Shown: positions 26,648 through 35,909, counted from the first letter of the stretch. The stretch: DNA of 64,000 bases from Polaribacter aquimarinus (GCF_003129485.1 NZ_QFFG01000006.1:62001-126000), one strand, 5' to 3'. Numbers and translations are program-made. Notes: generated from the sequence alone by a model not told the origin.

Positions 26648-27718
26648 TTAGCGTCTAAAAAAACTATAATCAATAGTAACAGAAAAAATGTTAGAAAATA
26701 ATGCGTTTCCCACACTTCCAATATTGGTTAAAGCGTAATCAATTTGAATTCCATTGTATTTAAAACCAACTCCAAAATTAGGTTGTAAAGAAAGTGATTT
26801 AGAGTTATCGAATTCTGTGATGTATTGAAAATTACCGATACCGGATCTTAAATAAACCAAATTATCATAATCTATTTGAAAACCAGCTGCAGGGTCTATA
26901 CTTGCAAAATTAGATGATAGAATATCATTAGTTTTTGCAAATCTAACGTTTAAATCTAGTTCTGTGAGTAAATTAAAAAAACGACCAATTCTCCAATTCT
27001 TAGCAACACCTAATTGTAATTTTGGCTTTGTTATTTCTGTAGATTCAGGTGCTTGTTGATTTTGTCCTGGAATAGCATTTTTGATTTTATTAAACTCATC
27101 ATCATTAACAGACCAACTGTTAAAAGTAGTAGTAATATCTCTAGCCATTAGACCAAAATACCAATTATTTCTTTCGAACTGAAGACCAATATCAAAACCA
27201 AACCCCCAAGATGAAGCGAAATCGCCAATAATTCTTCTCACAATTTTAGCATTCACTCCAAGTTTTAAATCTCTAAATGGTAAGTTTCTTGCATATGCAA
27301 GATTAAAAGCATAATCTACCGAAGAAAAAAGTTGAATTCTATTAAAATCAATGTTTCCTTGGCTATCAATTAATTCTGTAGTATTTAAAATATCATCTAC
27401 ACCAAAACGAATAATAGATATTCCAACAGAACTCTGTTGGTCTACTGGCATTGCAAATGCAGCATGATTATAGTTTGCAATTCCTGCAAAATAAGAAGCA
27501 TGCATTAATGAACCTTGATAATCTTTAATTCCAACTAAACCAGCAGGATTCCAATATATTGAATTTACATCATTTGTAGTAGCAACAATACTTTTACTCA
27601 TCCCCAAACCTCTAGCATCAACACCAATATTAATGAATTCATTAGAGTAATTTCTAAATGCCTGTGTATATATTAATGTTGGAATGGTAATTAAAAAAAA
27701 GGCTATTATATATTTCAA
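26648..27718 (-). CDS. PorV/PorQ-like outer-membrane protein (T9SS-associated type)
   Basis: 356 residues with a signal peptide (about 1-19). The N-terminal block NIGVDARGLGMSKSIVATTNDVNSIYWNPAG is highly characteristic of the PorV/PorQ/FadL-like barrels of Bacteroidetes; DVNSIYWNPAG is the central motif. The rest is amphipathic beta-strand ending in an aromatic residue (SFF plus RR). PorV shuttles and helps anchor T9SS cargo in the outer membrane. The position beside a DUF4105 gene, away from other por genes, suggests the PorV2-type paralogue rather than PorV itself. Function is inferred from the family. Confidence 0.8.
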   Translation of the reverse strand: MKYIIAFFLITIPTLIYTQAFRNYSNEFINIGVDARGLGMSKSIVATTNDVNSIYWNPAGLVGIKDYQGSLMHASYFAGIANYNHAAFAMPVDQQSSVGISIIRFGVDDILNTTELIDSQGNIDFNRIQLFSSVDYAFNLAYARNLPFRDLKLGVNAKIVRRIIGDFASSWGFGFDIGLQFERNNWYFGLMARDITTTFNSWSVNDDEFNKIKNAIPGQNQQAPESTEITKPKLQLGVAKNWRIGRFFNLLTELDLNVRFAKTNDILSSNFASIDPAAGFQIDYDNLVYLRSGIGNFQYITEFDNSKSLSLQPNFGVGFKYNGIQIDYALTNIGSVGNALFSNIFSVTIDYSFFRR

Positions 27719-27788
27719 ATTGAAAAATTTATGGATAACAAATATCTAAAAACATACTAAAATAACAGTAGTTTTTTAAAGTTATTGT

Positions 27789-28772
27789 TTATTCAACATG
27801 AATCTTAATGTTTTGTTTAATAAAACGTGCTATCCTTTTTTCTAACCATATATTATCAGAAGGTTTAAAAGATGTCATAAATCCAACATGTCCTCCATAA
27901 TTAGGAGCTTCAAAGAAGAAATTATCAGAATCGTGGGCAATATCAAATGGAAAACATTCTTTGGATAAAAAGGTATCATCTTTGGCGTTTATTAGAAGAG
28001 TTGGCTTTTTAATTTTTGCTAAATAAGGTTTAGAACTTGCTTTATGCCAATAATCTTCTGGGCTTTCGAAACCAAAAACAGGTACAGTATATAAATATTC
28101 TAAATGCTTAAATTTTGTAGCTTTAAATAATTTGTCTTTATCTAAATTATACTCAGGAAATTTATGTGCTTTTTCTAGAACTTTGTTTTTCATTGTTTTA
28201 AAAAACATTTCCATATATAATTTATTTTTTAGCTTGTCCATTTCTATTTCAGCAGTAGCAATATCAATAGGAACAGAAACCGCAATACCTCCTTTAATTT
28301 TTTGTGACAAATCATCACCTTTTTCACCCAAATACTTTAAAGTTAAATTTCCGCCTAAACTAAAACCGGCAATTATAATATTTTCATAGTCATAATTTTC
28401 TATAAGATAATTAATAACAAAATCTACATCTTCTGTTTTTCCACTATGATAGGTTGATAACAATAAATTATCTTCACCAGAACAACCTCTTAAATTAAAG
28501 CAAACAGTGTCTAAGCCTTTAGAATTTAAATACTTAGTAGTTGATGCCATATATCTAGATTCTGAACTACCTTCTAAACCATGAATTAACAAAACTAAAG
28601 TACTTGAACCGACTTGAGAAAAATCTAAATCTATAAAATCGTTATCCCAAGTAGTAACTCTTTTTCTTAAGTAGCTACAAATATCTTTCATAAACAATGG
28701 CCTGTACATAGTATTAAAATGACCATTTTTAAACGGTAAAGTAGGAGAGAAGTCTGAGGTAAAAACTGGCAT
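27789..28772 (-). CDS. YheT-family alpha/beta hydrolase
   Basis: 327 residues, cytoplasmic. The alpha/beta hydrolase landmarks are LLIHGLEGSSES (oxyanion region, about residue 61), the nucleophile elbow GFSLGGN with Ser138, the acid-containing NAKDDTFLS, and the His in YGGHVGF. The N-terminus FKNGHFNTMYRP is the usual YheT start (the hydrolase reads GHxxTxxRP). Members are esterases or hydrolases with no firm substrate. It is a single gene between the PorV-like unit and pssA, divergent from pssA. Confidence 0.9.
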   Translation of the reverse strand: MPVFTSDFSPTLPFKNGHFNTMYRPLFMKDICSYLRKRVTTWDNDFIDLDFSQVGSSTLVLLIHGLEGSSESRYMASTTKYLNSKGLDTVCFNLRGCSGEDNLLLSTYHSGKTEDVDFVINYLIENYDYENIIIAGFSLGGNLTLKYLGEKGDDLSQKIKGGIAVSVPIDIATAEIEMDKLKNKLYMEMFFKTMKNKVLEKAHKFPEYNLDKDKLFKATKFKHLEYLYTVPVFGFESPEDYWHKASSKPYLAKIKKPTLLINAKDDTFLSKECFPFDIAHDSDNFFFEAPNYGGHVGFMTSFKPSDNIWLEKRIARFIKQNIKIHVE

Positions 28773-28868
28773 AGCGATTTTCTTTGTTTACAAATATGAC
28801 AAAAAATTAAGAATAATGAAAACTACCAAAATTTGATTTCTTATTTTAGCTTTTAAATAGATAGTTAA

Positions 28869-29639
28869 ATGAACATTAAAAAACATATTCCTAATTTATT
28901 AACACTAGGTAATTTATTTTCTGGAACTGTTGCTACGATTTATGCAGTAGAAGGTAGTTTGGAAATGGCTGCATTATTTGTAGTTATTGGAATTTTGTTT
29001 GATTTTTTAGATGGATTTACTGCACGTATATTAAATGTTTCTGGAGAATTAGGGAAACAATTAGATTCTTTAGCAGATATGGTTACTAGTGGAGTTGTTC
29101 CAGGAATTATTATGTTTAGAATGATTGAACAAAGTAATATTAAATTTACTGATGGTGGATTTGATGAAGACTTGGTTATACCTCTGTTTGGAATGGATGA
29201 ATATTTGCCAAATGTCATATATTTAATAGGTTTACTACTTACTTTAGGTGCTTGTTACAGACTTGCAAAGTTTAATATAGATTTTAGACAATCTGATTCT
29301 TTTATTGGTTTACCAACACCAGCAATGAGTTTGTTTGTTATTTCTTTGCCTTTAATTTTAGAGTATTCTGATTTTGAAATTGTACATCAATTAATAACTA
29401 ATAATTACTTTTTAATTATTGTTACAGTATTATTAACTTACTTAATGAATGCAGAAATCCCTCTGTTTTCATTGAAATTTAAAGATTATGCTGTGAAAAA
29501 TAATGTAATAAAATACTTGTTTTTAATTATATCATTGTTGATGATTATCTTTTTGCAATATATATCTATTCCATTAATTATTATTCTTTATGTGGTTTTA
29601 TCAGTAATATCAAATTATGGAACTAAAGTCTCAATTTAA
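28869..29639 (+). CDS. pssA: CDP-diacylglycerol-serine O-phosphatidyltransferase
   Basis: 256 residues, an integral membrane enzyme with about six to seven segments. The CDP-alcohol phosphatidyltransferase motif DG-x2-AR-x8-G-x3-D-x3-D is complete in the block starting DFLDGFTAR and ending LDSLAD (residues 45-73). It makes phosphatidylserine from CDP-diacylglycerol and serine, the precursor of phosphatidylethanolamine. The N-terminal IPNLLTLGNLFSG is typical of the PssA subgroup. The following VOC gene starts inside its 3' end, so the two are probably co-translated. Confidence 0.94.
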   Translation: MNIKKHIPNLLTLGNLFSGTVATIYAVEGSLEMAALFVVIGILFDFLDGFTARILNVSGELGKQLDSLADMVTSGVVPGIIMFRMIEQSNIKFTDGGFDEDLVIPLFGMDEYLPNVIYLIGLLLTLGACYRLAKFNIDFRQSDSFIGLPTPAMSLFVISLPLILEYSDFEIVHQLITNNYFLIIVTVLLTYLMNAEIPLFSLKFKDYAVKNNVIKYLFLIISLLMIIFLQYISIPLIIILYVVLSVISNYGTKVSI

Positions 29640-29988
29640 GTCGATTAGAAGTTTTATTGGTGCTAAAGACTTTGAAGAATCTAGCAATTTTTATAAAGAT
29701 TTAGGTTTTTTAGAAACTGTTTTATCAACAAACATGTCAGTTTTTAAGGTTGATGAAAAATTAAGTTTTTATCTACAAAAAGCATATGTTAAAGATTGGG
29801 TAGATAATTCGATGTTATTTTTGGAAGTTGATAATTTAGAAAATTATTTAACAGCGTTAAAATCTAAAGAGCTTACAAAGAAATATTTTAATGTTAAATT
29901 ATCTGAAATTGTAGTTAATAAGTGGGGAAAAGAGTTCTTTTTACACGACCCTTCTGGAGTTCTTTGGCATATAGGTTCTTTTTATTGA
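29617..29988 (+). CDS. VOC (glyoxalase/bleomycin-resistance-like) superfamily protein
   Basis: 123 residues, one VOC module. It begins with IRSFIGAKDFEESSNFYKDLGF, the usual first beta-alpha-beta unit, and ends FFLHDPSGVLWHIGSF, the typical second-half metal or substrate region. The first half lacks an obvious metal His at the start of strand one, so it may be a non-enzymatic or ligand-binding member. It overlaps pssA by 23 bases and converges with lptB, overlapping its end by 7 bases. The substrate is unknown. Confidence 0.82.
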   Translation: MELKSQFKSIRSFIGAKDFEESSNFYKDLGFLETVLSTNMSVFKVDEKLSFYLQKAYVKDWVDNSMLFLEVDNLENYLTALKSKELTKKYFNVKLSEIVVNKWGKEFFLHDPSGVLWHIGSFY

Positions 29989-30722
29989 AAAACTTTTTTT
30001 CTTTTCAATTCAAAATCTTTACCTAAATATACTTTACGAACCATTTCATCAGCAGCTAAATCTTCTGGAGTACCGCTTTTTAAAATACTTCCTTGGTACA
30101 TTAAATAGGTTTTATCAGTAATGGCTAAAGTGGCTTGTACATCATGATCGGTAATTAAAATACCTATATTTTTATTTTTAAGTTTTGCAACAATACTTTG
30201 AATATCTTCTACAGCGATTGGATCTACACCAGCAAAAGGTTCGTCTAATAAAATAAAATTTGGATCAGAAGCTAAACAACGTGCAATTTCAGTTCTACGT
30301 CTTTCTCCTCCAGATAATAAATCTCCTCTATTTTTACGAACATGTCCAATATTAAATTCTTCAATTAAAGATTCTAACTTTATCTTTTGTTCTTTTTTTG
30401 ATAGACCTGTAAATTGTAAAACCGACATAATATTGTCTTCAACCGATAATTTTCTAAAAACGGAAGCTTCCTGTGCTAAATATCCAATACCTTTTTGAGC
30501 ACGTTTATACATAGCATCTTCTGTAATTTCTTCATCATTTAAGAAAATCTTACCATGATTAGGTTTAATCATTCCAACAATCATATAGAAAGAAGTTGTT
30601 TTTCCAGCTCCATTAGGTCCTAAAAGTCCAATAATTTCACCCTGCTGGACTTCTAAAGAAATACCTTTTACCACTTTTCTACTCCCGTAGATTTTTTGAA
30701 TATTATCTGCTCTTAAAATCAT
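29982..30722 (-). CDS. lptB: LPS export ABC transporter ATP-binding protein LptB
   Basis: 246 residues. Walker A GPNGAGKTT is at residues 35-43, the Q-loop context is IGYLAQEASVFRKLSV, the signature is LLSGGERRR, and Walker B is NFILLDEPFAG with the H-loop in ITDHDV. IGYLAQEASVFRKL and GERRRTEIARCLA identify the LptB/YhbG group. It powers extraction of lipopolysaccharide from the inner membrane with LptF/LptG, which are not in this window. It is the last gene of the minus-strand kpsF-tatC group but has its own promoter-like box directly upstream. Confidence 0.95.
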   Translation of the reverse strand: MILRADNIQKIYGSRKVVKGISLEVQQGEIIGLLGPNGAGKTTSFYMIVGMIKPNHGKIFLNDEEITEDAMYKRAQKGIGYLAQEASVFRKLSVEDNIMSVLQFTGLSKKEQKIKLESLIEEFNIGHVRKNRGDLLSGGERRRTEIARCLASDPNFILLDEPFAGVDPIAVEDIQSIVAKLKNKNIGILITDHDVQATLAITDKTYLMYQGSILKSGTPEDLAADEMVRKVYLGKDFELKRKKVFQ

Positions 30723-30726
30723 AAAT

Positions 30727-30734
30727 CAAATATA
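30727..30734 (-). promoter_or_regulatory. Candidate -7 box very close to the lptB start
   Basis: On the minus strand this reads TATATTTG, a TAnnTTTG match. It ends only 4 bases before the lptB ATG, so a transcript from it would have almost no leader. A chance match is possible in DNA this AT-rich. Confidence 0.4.
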
Positions 30735-30765
30735 GTAAATGATTGAAGTTGAAGTCTTAAATATA

Positions 30766-31116
30766 TTATAAATTACTTTCTTCTAAAGCCTCCCAATATT
30801 CAACAGCCCTTCTTAAATGAGGAATCATAATGGTTCCACCAATTAAGTTAGCGATAGACATGGTTTCCATCATTTCTTCTTTTGTAACCCCGTTTTTCAT
30901 TGCTGCTTCTAAATGATATTGTACACAATCATCACATCTTAATACAGCAGAAGCTACCAAACCTAAAAGCTCTTTTGTTTTTACTGGTAAATGACCTTCT
31001 TTAAAGGCATTTGTATCTAAATTGAAGATTCTTTTAATTACTTTGTTATCAGAATCTAAAATTTTATCGTTCATTTTTTCACGATATTCTTTAAACTCTT
31101 GGACTTTTTTGTGCAT
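30766..31116 (-). CDS. Carboxymuconolactone decarboxylase/AhpD-like family protein
   Basis: 116 residues, all-helical. The core is GLVASAVLRCDDCVQYHLEAAMKNG, where the usual redox CxxC of AhpD is reduced to Cys-Asp-Asp-Cys followed by Val-Gln-Tyr-His, so a CxxCxxxH-type site is present. MMETMSIANLIGGTIMIPHLRRAVEY completes the CMD fold. AhpD-like members reduce peroxiredoxin adaptors, but many are uncharacterised. Its start lies inside the tatC 3' end (26-base overlap), which implies coupling to tatC. The same tatC-CMD-lptB order is common in flavobacteria. Confidence 0.88.
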   Translation of the reverse strand: MHKKVQEFKEYREKMNDKILDSDNKVIKRIFNLDTNAFKEGHLPVKTKELLGLVASAVLRCDDCVQYHLEAAMKNGVTKEEMMETMSIANLIGGTIMIPHLRRAVEYWEALEESNL

Positions 31117-31921
31117 CTTTTTGTTGTTTTTTTATTACTCTTTTCGAAACAGTAATTCCAATTTCATATAAAATTAGTATTGGAATAGCTACAATTACTT
31201 GACTCGCAATATCTGGAGGAGTTATAATAGCAGCTAAAATTAATACAACTACTAAAGCGTGTTTTCTATATTTTTTTAGAAATTCAGGTGTAATTAATCC
31301 AATTTTTGTTAAAAAATAAATCAAAACAGGTAACTCAAATAATATTGAAACTCCTAATAACATATTGGTTATTAGACCAATATGTGATTGTAATGTGAAA
31401 CTATTTACAATACTTTCAGATATTTGATAATTGTACAAAAAATGTACTGAAATAGGAGCAATTACATAGAAACTAAATAATAAACCTATAAAAAATAAAA
31501 ATGAAGCTGTAAAAATAAATCCTTTTGATTTACTCACTTCTTTTTCTGTTAGACCAGGAGCTACAAATCGCCAAATTTCCCATAATAAATAAGGAAAAGA
31601 AACAATTACGCCTAATATTAATGAAGACCAAATAGAATTCATTAATTGCGAGGTTACTTTAATACTTTGTAGTTTTTTATCAGCAAATGTTACATTACAA
31701 AAATCACTCTCGAGCCCAAATAAATTAAAAAAGTCACAAAAAACTTGATAAGTAATAAAATCAGGTTTAATATGAGCTAATAAGAAATTGTCATATACCT
31801 CTTCAGCAAACACAAAAAATACAATTGCTAAAATAAATATTGCTGATGCACCTCTTACTAAATGCCACCTTAATTCTTCTAAATGTCCTAAAAAGGACAT
31901 TTCTTTTTGTTTTTCTGCCAT
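31091..31921 (-). CDS. tatC: Twin-arginine translocase subunit TatC
   Basis: 276 residues, with six membrane helices. It begins with EMSFLGHLEELRWHLVRGA, the conserved cytoplasmic signal-peptide-binding start (L-x-HLEELR), and contains FPYLLWEIWRFVAPGLTEKE and YRKHALVVVLILAAIITPPD. A longer first periplasmic loop with DFCNLF-like residues is usual in Bacteroidetes. TatC receives folded proteins bearing twin-arginine signals. It overlaps kpsF by one base (its ATG uses the last stop base) and the CMD gene by 26 bases. TatA is not in this window. Confidence 0.96.
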   Translation of the reverse strand: MAEKQKEMSFLGHLEELRWHLVRGASAIFILAIVFFVFAEEVYDNFLLAHIKPDFITYQVFCDFFNLFGLESDFCNVTFADKKLQSIKVTSQLMNSIWSSLILGVIVSFPYLLWEIWRFVAPGLTEKEVSKSKGFIFTASFLFFIGLLFSFYVIAPISVHFLYNYQISESIVNSFTLQSHIGLITNMLLGVSILFELPVLIYFLTKIGLITPEFLKKYRKHALVVVLILAAIITPPDIASQVIVAIPILILYEIGITVSKRVIKKQQKDAQKSPRV

Positions 31922-32889
31922 TAGAAAATACCTTCTTTAATTAGATCATGCAAATGTACAACACCTACGTATTTATTTTTGTTATTAATAACCAGCATTT
32001 GAGTAATGCTGTTTTTTTCCATAATTTGAAGCGCATCAATAGCCATAGCGTTTTTATGAATCGTTTTAGGGTTATTACCCATAATATCTTTTGCTGTAAA
32101 CTTAGAGATTTGAGTCGTTTTAGAAAGCATTCTTCTAATATCTCCATCTGTAATGATGCCTACTAATTTTTCTTTATTCATAACAGCTGTGACTCCTAAT
32201 CTTTTTTCTGAAATTTCTATAATAACTTTGGCTATACTGTCAGATTCATTAACTTTTGGAATTTGATTATTTTTAATCAAATCAGAAACTCTTAAATATA
32301 ATTTTTTTCCTAAAGCACCTCCTGGGTGATATTTAGCAAAGTCTTTGCTTGTAAAACCTTTTAGCTCTAATAAGCAAACTGCAAGTGCATCACCTAAAAC
32401 TAATTGTGCAGTTGTACTTGTTGTTGGAGCTAGATTATTTGGACAAGCTTCTTGTTCTACATAAGCATTTATAGTAAAATCGGCATGTTCTCCTAAATAA
32501 GAATCAACATTACCAGTAATGGCTACAATTTTATTTCCATAATTTTTTATTAAAGGAACTAGAACTTTTATTTCTGGAGTATTACCGCTTTTAGAGATAC
32601 AGATTACAACATCATCGGTTTGAACATTTCCTAAATCACCATGAATAGCATCTGCAGCATGCATAAATATAGCAGGAGTTCCGGTAGAATTAAAAGTAGC
32701 TACAATTTTGGCGCCAATATTTGCACTTTTTCCAATTCCGGTTAAAATTACTCTTCCTTTAGAATTTAAAATAAAATTTACTGCTTTTTCAAAGTCAGCA
32801 TCAATTAAATTTGCCAAATTAGCAATAGCATTACTTTCAATTAAGATTGTTTTTTTAGCGGTTTTTATAATTGAGTTTGTCTTTTTCAA
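31921..32889 (-). CDS. kdsD: KpsF/GutQ-family arabinose-5-phosphate isomerase
   Basis: 322 residues. The SIS sugar-isomerase domain (about 35-180) has GRVILTGIGKSANIGAKI, FMHAADAIHGDLG and CISKSGNTPEIKVL. Two CBS domains fill 205-320. It converts ribulose 5-phosphate to arabinose 5-phosphate, the precursor of Kdo for lipopolysaccharide. The gene stands at the head of the kdsD-tatC-CMD-lptB group, so LPS synthesis and export genes are near each other. It is divergent from recQ and has a promoter-like box in the shared intergenic region. Confidence 0.93.
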   Translation of the reverse strand: MKKTNSIIKTAKKTILIESNAIANLANLIDADFEKAVNFILNSKGRVILTGIGKSANIGAKIVATFNSTGTPAIFMHAADAIHGDLGNVQTDDVVICISKSGNTPEIKVLVPLIKNYGNKIVAITGNVDSYLGEHADFTINAYVEQEACPNNLAPTTSTTAQLVLGDALAVCLLELKGFTSKDFAKYHPGGALGKKLYLRVSDLIKNNQIPKVNESDSIAKVIIEISEKRLGVTAVMNKEKLVGIITDGDIRRMLSKTTQISKFTAKDIMGNNPKTIHKNAMAIDALQIMEKNSITQMLVINNKNKYVGVVHLHDLIKEGIF

Positions 32890-32945
32890 TAGTTTTATAT
32901 TTTATCAGAACAAAAAAAAGTTATATCTTTAGTTTAAGAAACAAG

Positions 32946-32953
32946 CAAATTTA
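32946..32953 (-). promoter_or_regulatory. Candidate -7 box for kdsD-tatC
   Basis: On the minus strand this reads TAAATTTG (TAnnTTTG). It lies 57 bases upstream of the kdsD start in the 138-base region shared with recQ and gives a normal leader length. No strong -33 element is seen. Confidence 0.45.
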
Positions 32954-32983
32954 CTATAAAAAATAGTTAGAACAAATATTTAA

Positions 32984-32991
32984 TAGGTTTG
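32984..32991 (+). promoter_or_regulatory. Candidate -7 box for recQ
   Basis: TAGGTTTG matches TAnnTTTG and lies 37 bases before the recQ start. Together with the minus-strand box at 32946-32953 it makes a plausible back-to-back promoter pair. Confidence 0.45.
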
Positions 32992-33027
32992 TGTTTGTTT
33001 TGAATGTTAAACAAATATTTTACATAA

Positions 33028-35211
33028 ATGGATTTATACAATCCTCTTAAAAAGTTTTTTGGATTTACAAAATTTAAAGGCTTACAAGAAGAAGTAATTA
33101 AAAGTATTGTTAATGGTGATAATACTTTTGTTATAATGCCTACAGGTGGAGGGAAATCTCTTTGTTACCAACTGCCTGCCTTAATGCAAGAAGGAACAGC
33201 AATAGTGGTTTCTCCTCTAATTGCTTTAATGAAAAATCAAGTAGATGCAATCCGAGGTATATCTGAAAACAATGGTGTTGCACATGTTTTAAATTCGTCT
33301 TTAAATAAAACTGAAATTGCTCAAGTAAAAGATGATATTAATAATGGTATTACTAAATTATTATACGTAGCTCCTGAATCTTTAATAAAAGAAGAGTATG
33401 TAACTTTTTTAAGAACTCAAAAAATATCTTTTGTAGCCATAGATGAGGCACATTGTATTTCTGAATGGGGTCATGATTTTAGACCCGAATATAGAAATCT
33501 AAAACATATTATTAAAGCTATTGATAATGTACCTGTTATATGTTTAACAGCTACAGCTACCGAAAAAGTGCAAGAAGATATTTTAAAAACACTTGGTATT
33601 TCTGATGCAAACAGATTTAAAGCTTCCTTTAATAGAGCTAACTTATTTTATGAAGTTAGACCAAAAACAAAAGAAGTTGAAAAAGATATTATCCGTTTTG
33701 TTAAACAAAGAATAGGTAAATCAGGTATTATTTATTGTTTAAGCCGTAAAAAAGTTGAAGAGATAGCCCAAATATTGCAAGTAAACGGAATAAAGGCTGT
33801 TCCTTATCATGCTGGATTAGATGCTAAAACACGAGTTAAACATCAGGATATGTTTTTGATGGAAGACTGTGATGTTGTGGTCGCTACAATTGCTTTTGGA
33901 ATGGGGATAGATAAACCAGATGTGCGATATGTTATTCATCACGATATTCCCAAAAGTTTAGAATCTTATTACCAAGAAACAGGAAGAGCTGGAAGAGATG
34001 ATGGAGAAGGATATTGTTTGGCTTTTTATGCTTACAAAGACATTGAAAAGTTAGAGAAATTTATGGCAAGTAAACCCGTGGCAGAACAAGAAATTGGTCA
34101 TGCTTTATTGCAAGAAGTTGTGGGTTACGCAGAAACCTCTATGAATAGACGTAAATACCTATTGCATTATTTTGGTGAAGAATTTGATGAAAAGAATGGT
34201 GAAGGTGCTGATATGGATGATAACTCTAGGAATCCTAAGAAAAAACACGAAGCAAAAGATGATGTTCAAACTTTATTAAGGGTAATTAAAGATACATTAC
34301 AAAAATATAAAGCAAAAGAAGTAGTTAATACACTCATTGGCAAAGAAAATGCGCTTTTAACTTCGCACAAAACCCACTTACAACCTTTTTTTGGCATTGG
34401 TAAAGATAAATCTGCTTCTTATTGGATGGCATTAATTAGACAGGTTTTAGTTATTAATCTTATAAAAAAAGAAATTGAGCAATACGGTGTTGTAAAATTG
34501 ACAAAAGCAGGAGAGGAGTTTATAGAGAATCCAACTTCTTTTATGATGACAGAAGATCATGAGTATAATGAAGAAAATGATAATTCGATTATTACTAATT
34601 CGAAATCTGCTGGAGGAGCAGCTGATGAAAAATTAGTAAAACTCTTAAAAGATTTGCGTAAAAAAGTTGCAACAAGACAGGGAGTTCCGCCTTTTGCAGT
34701 TTTCCAAGATCCTTCGATAGATGATATGGCTTTAAAATATCCAATAAATTTAGAAGAACTATCTAAAGTTCATGGTGTTGGTGAAGGTAAAGCAAGAAAA
34801 TTTGGAAAAGATTTTGTGAAATTAATTTCTGATTATGTTGAAGAAAATGAAATTCTAAGACCTGATGATTTAATTGTAAAAAGTACTGGAGTTAATTCAG
34901 GGTTAAAACTTTTTATCATTCAAAATACTGATAAAAAACTTCCTTTAGATGATATTGCTAAATCAAAAGGGCTGGAAATGAATGAATTAATTAAAGAAAT
35001 GGAGGTTATCATTTTTTCTGGCACAAAAATTAATATAGATTACGCTTTAGATGATATTTTAGATGAAGATCAACAAGAAGAAATTCATGAATATTTTATG
35101 GAGTCTGAATCTGATGATATTCAAGAAGCATTAGATGAGTTTGATGGTGATTATGATGAAGATGAATTGCGACTTATGCGTATTAAGTTCATTAATGAAG
35201 TAGCAAATTAA
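33028..35211 (+). CDS. recQ: ATP-dependent DNA helicase RecQ
   Basis: 727 residues. The superfamily 2 helicase core has the Walker A variant MPTGGGKS at 37-44, the DEAH box in AIDEAHCISEWGHDFR with the aromatic-rich RecQ loop, motif III TATATEKV and motif VI QETGRAGRDDG. The RQC region follows, where the usual zinc cysteines are largely absent (NRRKYLLHYFGEEF carries none). An HRDC domain lies near 535-610, and an acidic C-terminal tail follows (DESESDDIQ-type residues, 680-720). It unwinds DNA 3' to 5' in recombination repair. Its stop overlaps the convergent response-regulator gene by 4 bases. Confidence 0.95.
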   Translation: MDLYNPLKKFFGFTKFKGLQEEVIKSIVNGDNTFVIMPTGGGKSLCYQLPALMQEGTAIVVSPLIALMKNQVDAIRGISENNGVAHVLNSSLNKTEIAQVKDDINNGITKLLYVAPESLIKEEYVTFLRTQKISFVAIDEAHCISEWGHDFRPEYRNLKHIIKAIDNVPVICLTATATEKVQEDILKTLGISDANRFKASFNRANLFYEVRPKTKEVEKDIIRFVKQRIGKSGIIYCLSRKKVEEIAQILQVNGIKAVPYHAGLDAKTRVKHQDMFLMEDCDVVVATIAFGMGIDKPDVRYVIHHDIPKSLESYYQETGRAGRDDGEGYCLAFYAYKDIEKLEKFMASKPVAEQEIGHALLQEVVGYAETSMNRRKYLLHYFGEEFDEKNGEGADMDDNSRNPKKKHEAKDDVQTLLRVIKDTLQKYKAKEVVNTLIGKENALLTSHKTHLQPFFGIGKDKSASYWMALIRQVLVINLIKKEIEQYGVVKLTKAGEEFIENPTSFMMTEDHEYNEENDNSIITNSKSAGGAADEKLVKLLKDLRKKVATRQGVPPFAVFQDPSIDDMALKYPINLEELSKVHGVGEGKARKFGKDFVKLISDYVEENEILRPDDLIVKSTGVNSGLKLFIIQNTDKKLPLDDIAKSKGLEMNELIKEMEVIIFSGTKINIDYALDDILDEDQQEEIHEYFMESESDDIQEALDEFDGDYDEDELRLMRIKFINEVAN

Positions 35212-35849
35212 AACTGATATTTCATATCAATAGCATATTTTACCAATTCGTTTCCAGAAGATAAATCTAATTTTCGTATCATATTTTTTCTGTGAGTATC
35301 TACCGTAGTTTTTGCTATAAATAAAGTTTCAGCGATGTCTCTTGAGGTTTTACCTTCTGCGATTAAATTTAAGATTTCTTTTTCTCTATTAGACAATACT
35401 ACTTTATCAGATTTTCCAATAGTAACATTATCATCGATATAATCATTCATAAAATTAAAAGCTACATTTGGGTCAAAGAAAGTTTCTCCACTAGCTACAG
35501 TTATAATGGCTTTCGATAACATTTTAATTCCCGAATTTTTTAGGATATACCCAGTAGCCCCAGCAACTAACATTTGTTTAATTGCATCGGGTTGATCAAA
35601 CATCGTCATAGCCAAAATATTAATATGAGGTAATTTCTTTTTGATGATTTTTGTAGCTTGTATACCATCCATAATTGGCATTCTTATATCGGTAATTACT
35701 AGTTTAGGTTGCTTTAAAGAAACTAATTTCACCAATTCTTCACCATTATTAACAGACCCAATAATTGAGATATCTTCATCATATTCAAAAAACGATTTTA
35801 CACCGTCAATTAGCATTTGATGATCCTCTGCCATTATAATTGTTATCAT
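35208..35849 (-). CDS. LuxR/NarL-type response regulator
   Basis: 213 residues. The receiver domain (1-120) has the acidic pair in MAEDH, the phospho-acceptor Asp54 in VITDIRMP, the Thr in LAMTMF and the Lys in YILKNSG. The C-terminal HTH (about 148-210) has LSNREKEILNLIAEGKTSRDIAE and TVDTHRKNMIRKL, the LuxR signature. It should be phosphorylated by the histidine kinase encoded just upstream on the same strand and then bind DNA. The 60-base gap from the kinase gene still allows one transcript. Its target genes are unknown; the operon itself is the first suspect. Confidence 0.94.
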   Translation of the reverse strand: MITIIMAEDHQMLIDGVKSFFEYDEDISIIGSVNNGEELVKLVSLKQPKLVITDIRMPIMDGIQATKIIKKKLPHINILAMTMFDQPDAIKQMLVAGATGYILKNSGIKMLSKAIITVASGETFFDPNVAFNFMNDYIDDNVTIGKSDKVVLSNREKEILNLIAEGKTSRDIAETLFIAKTTVDTHRKNMIRKLDLSSGNELVKYAIDMKYQF

Positions 35850-35909
35850 AGTTTATTTTTAATAAAAATACTATTTTAAATGAATATAAATATACCTACA
35901 ATTAAGGAG

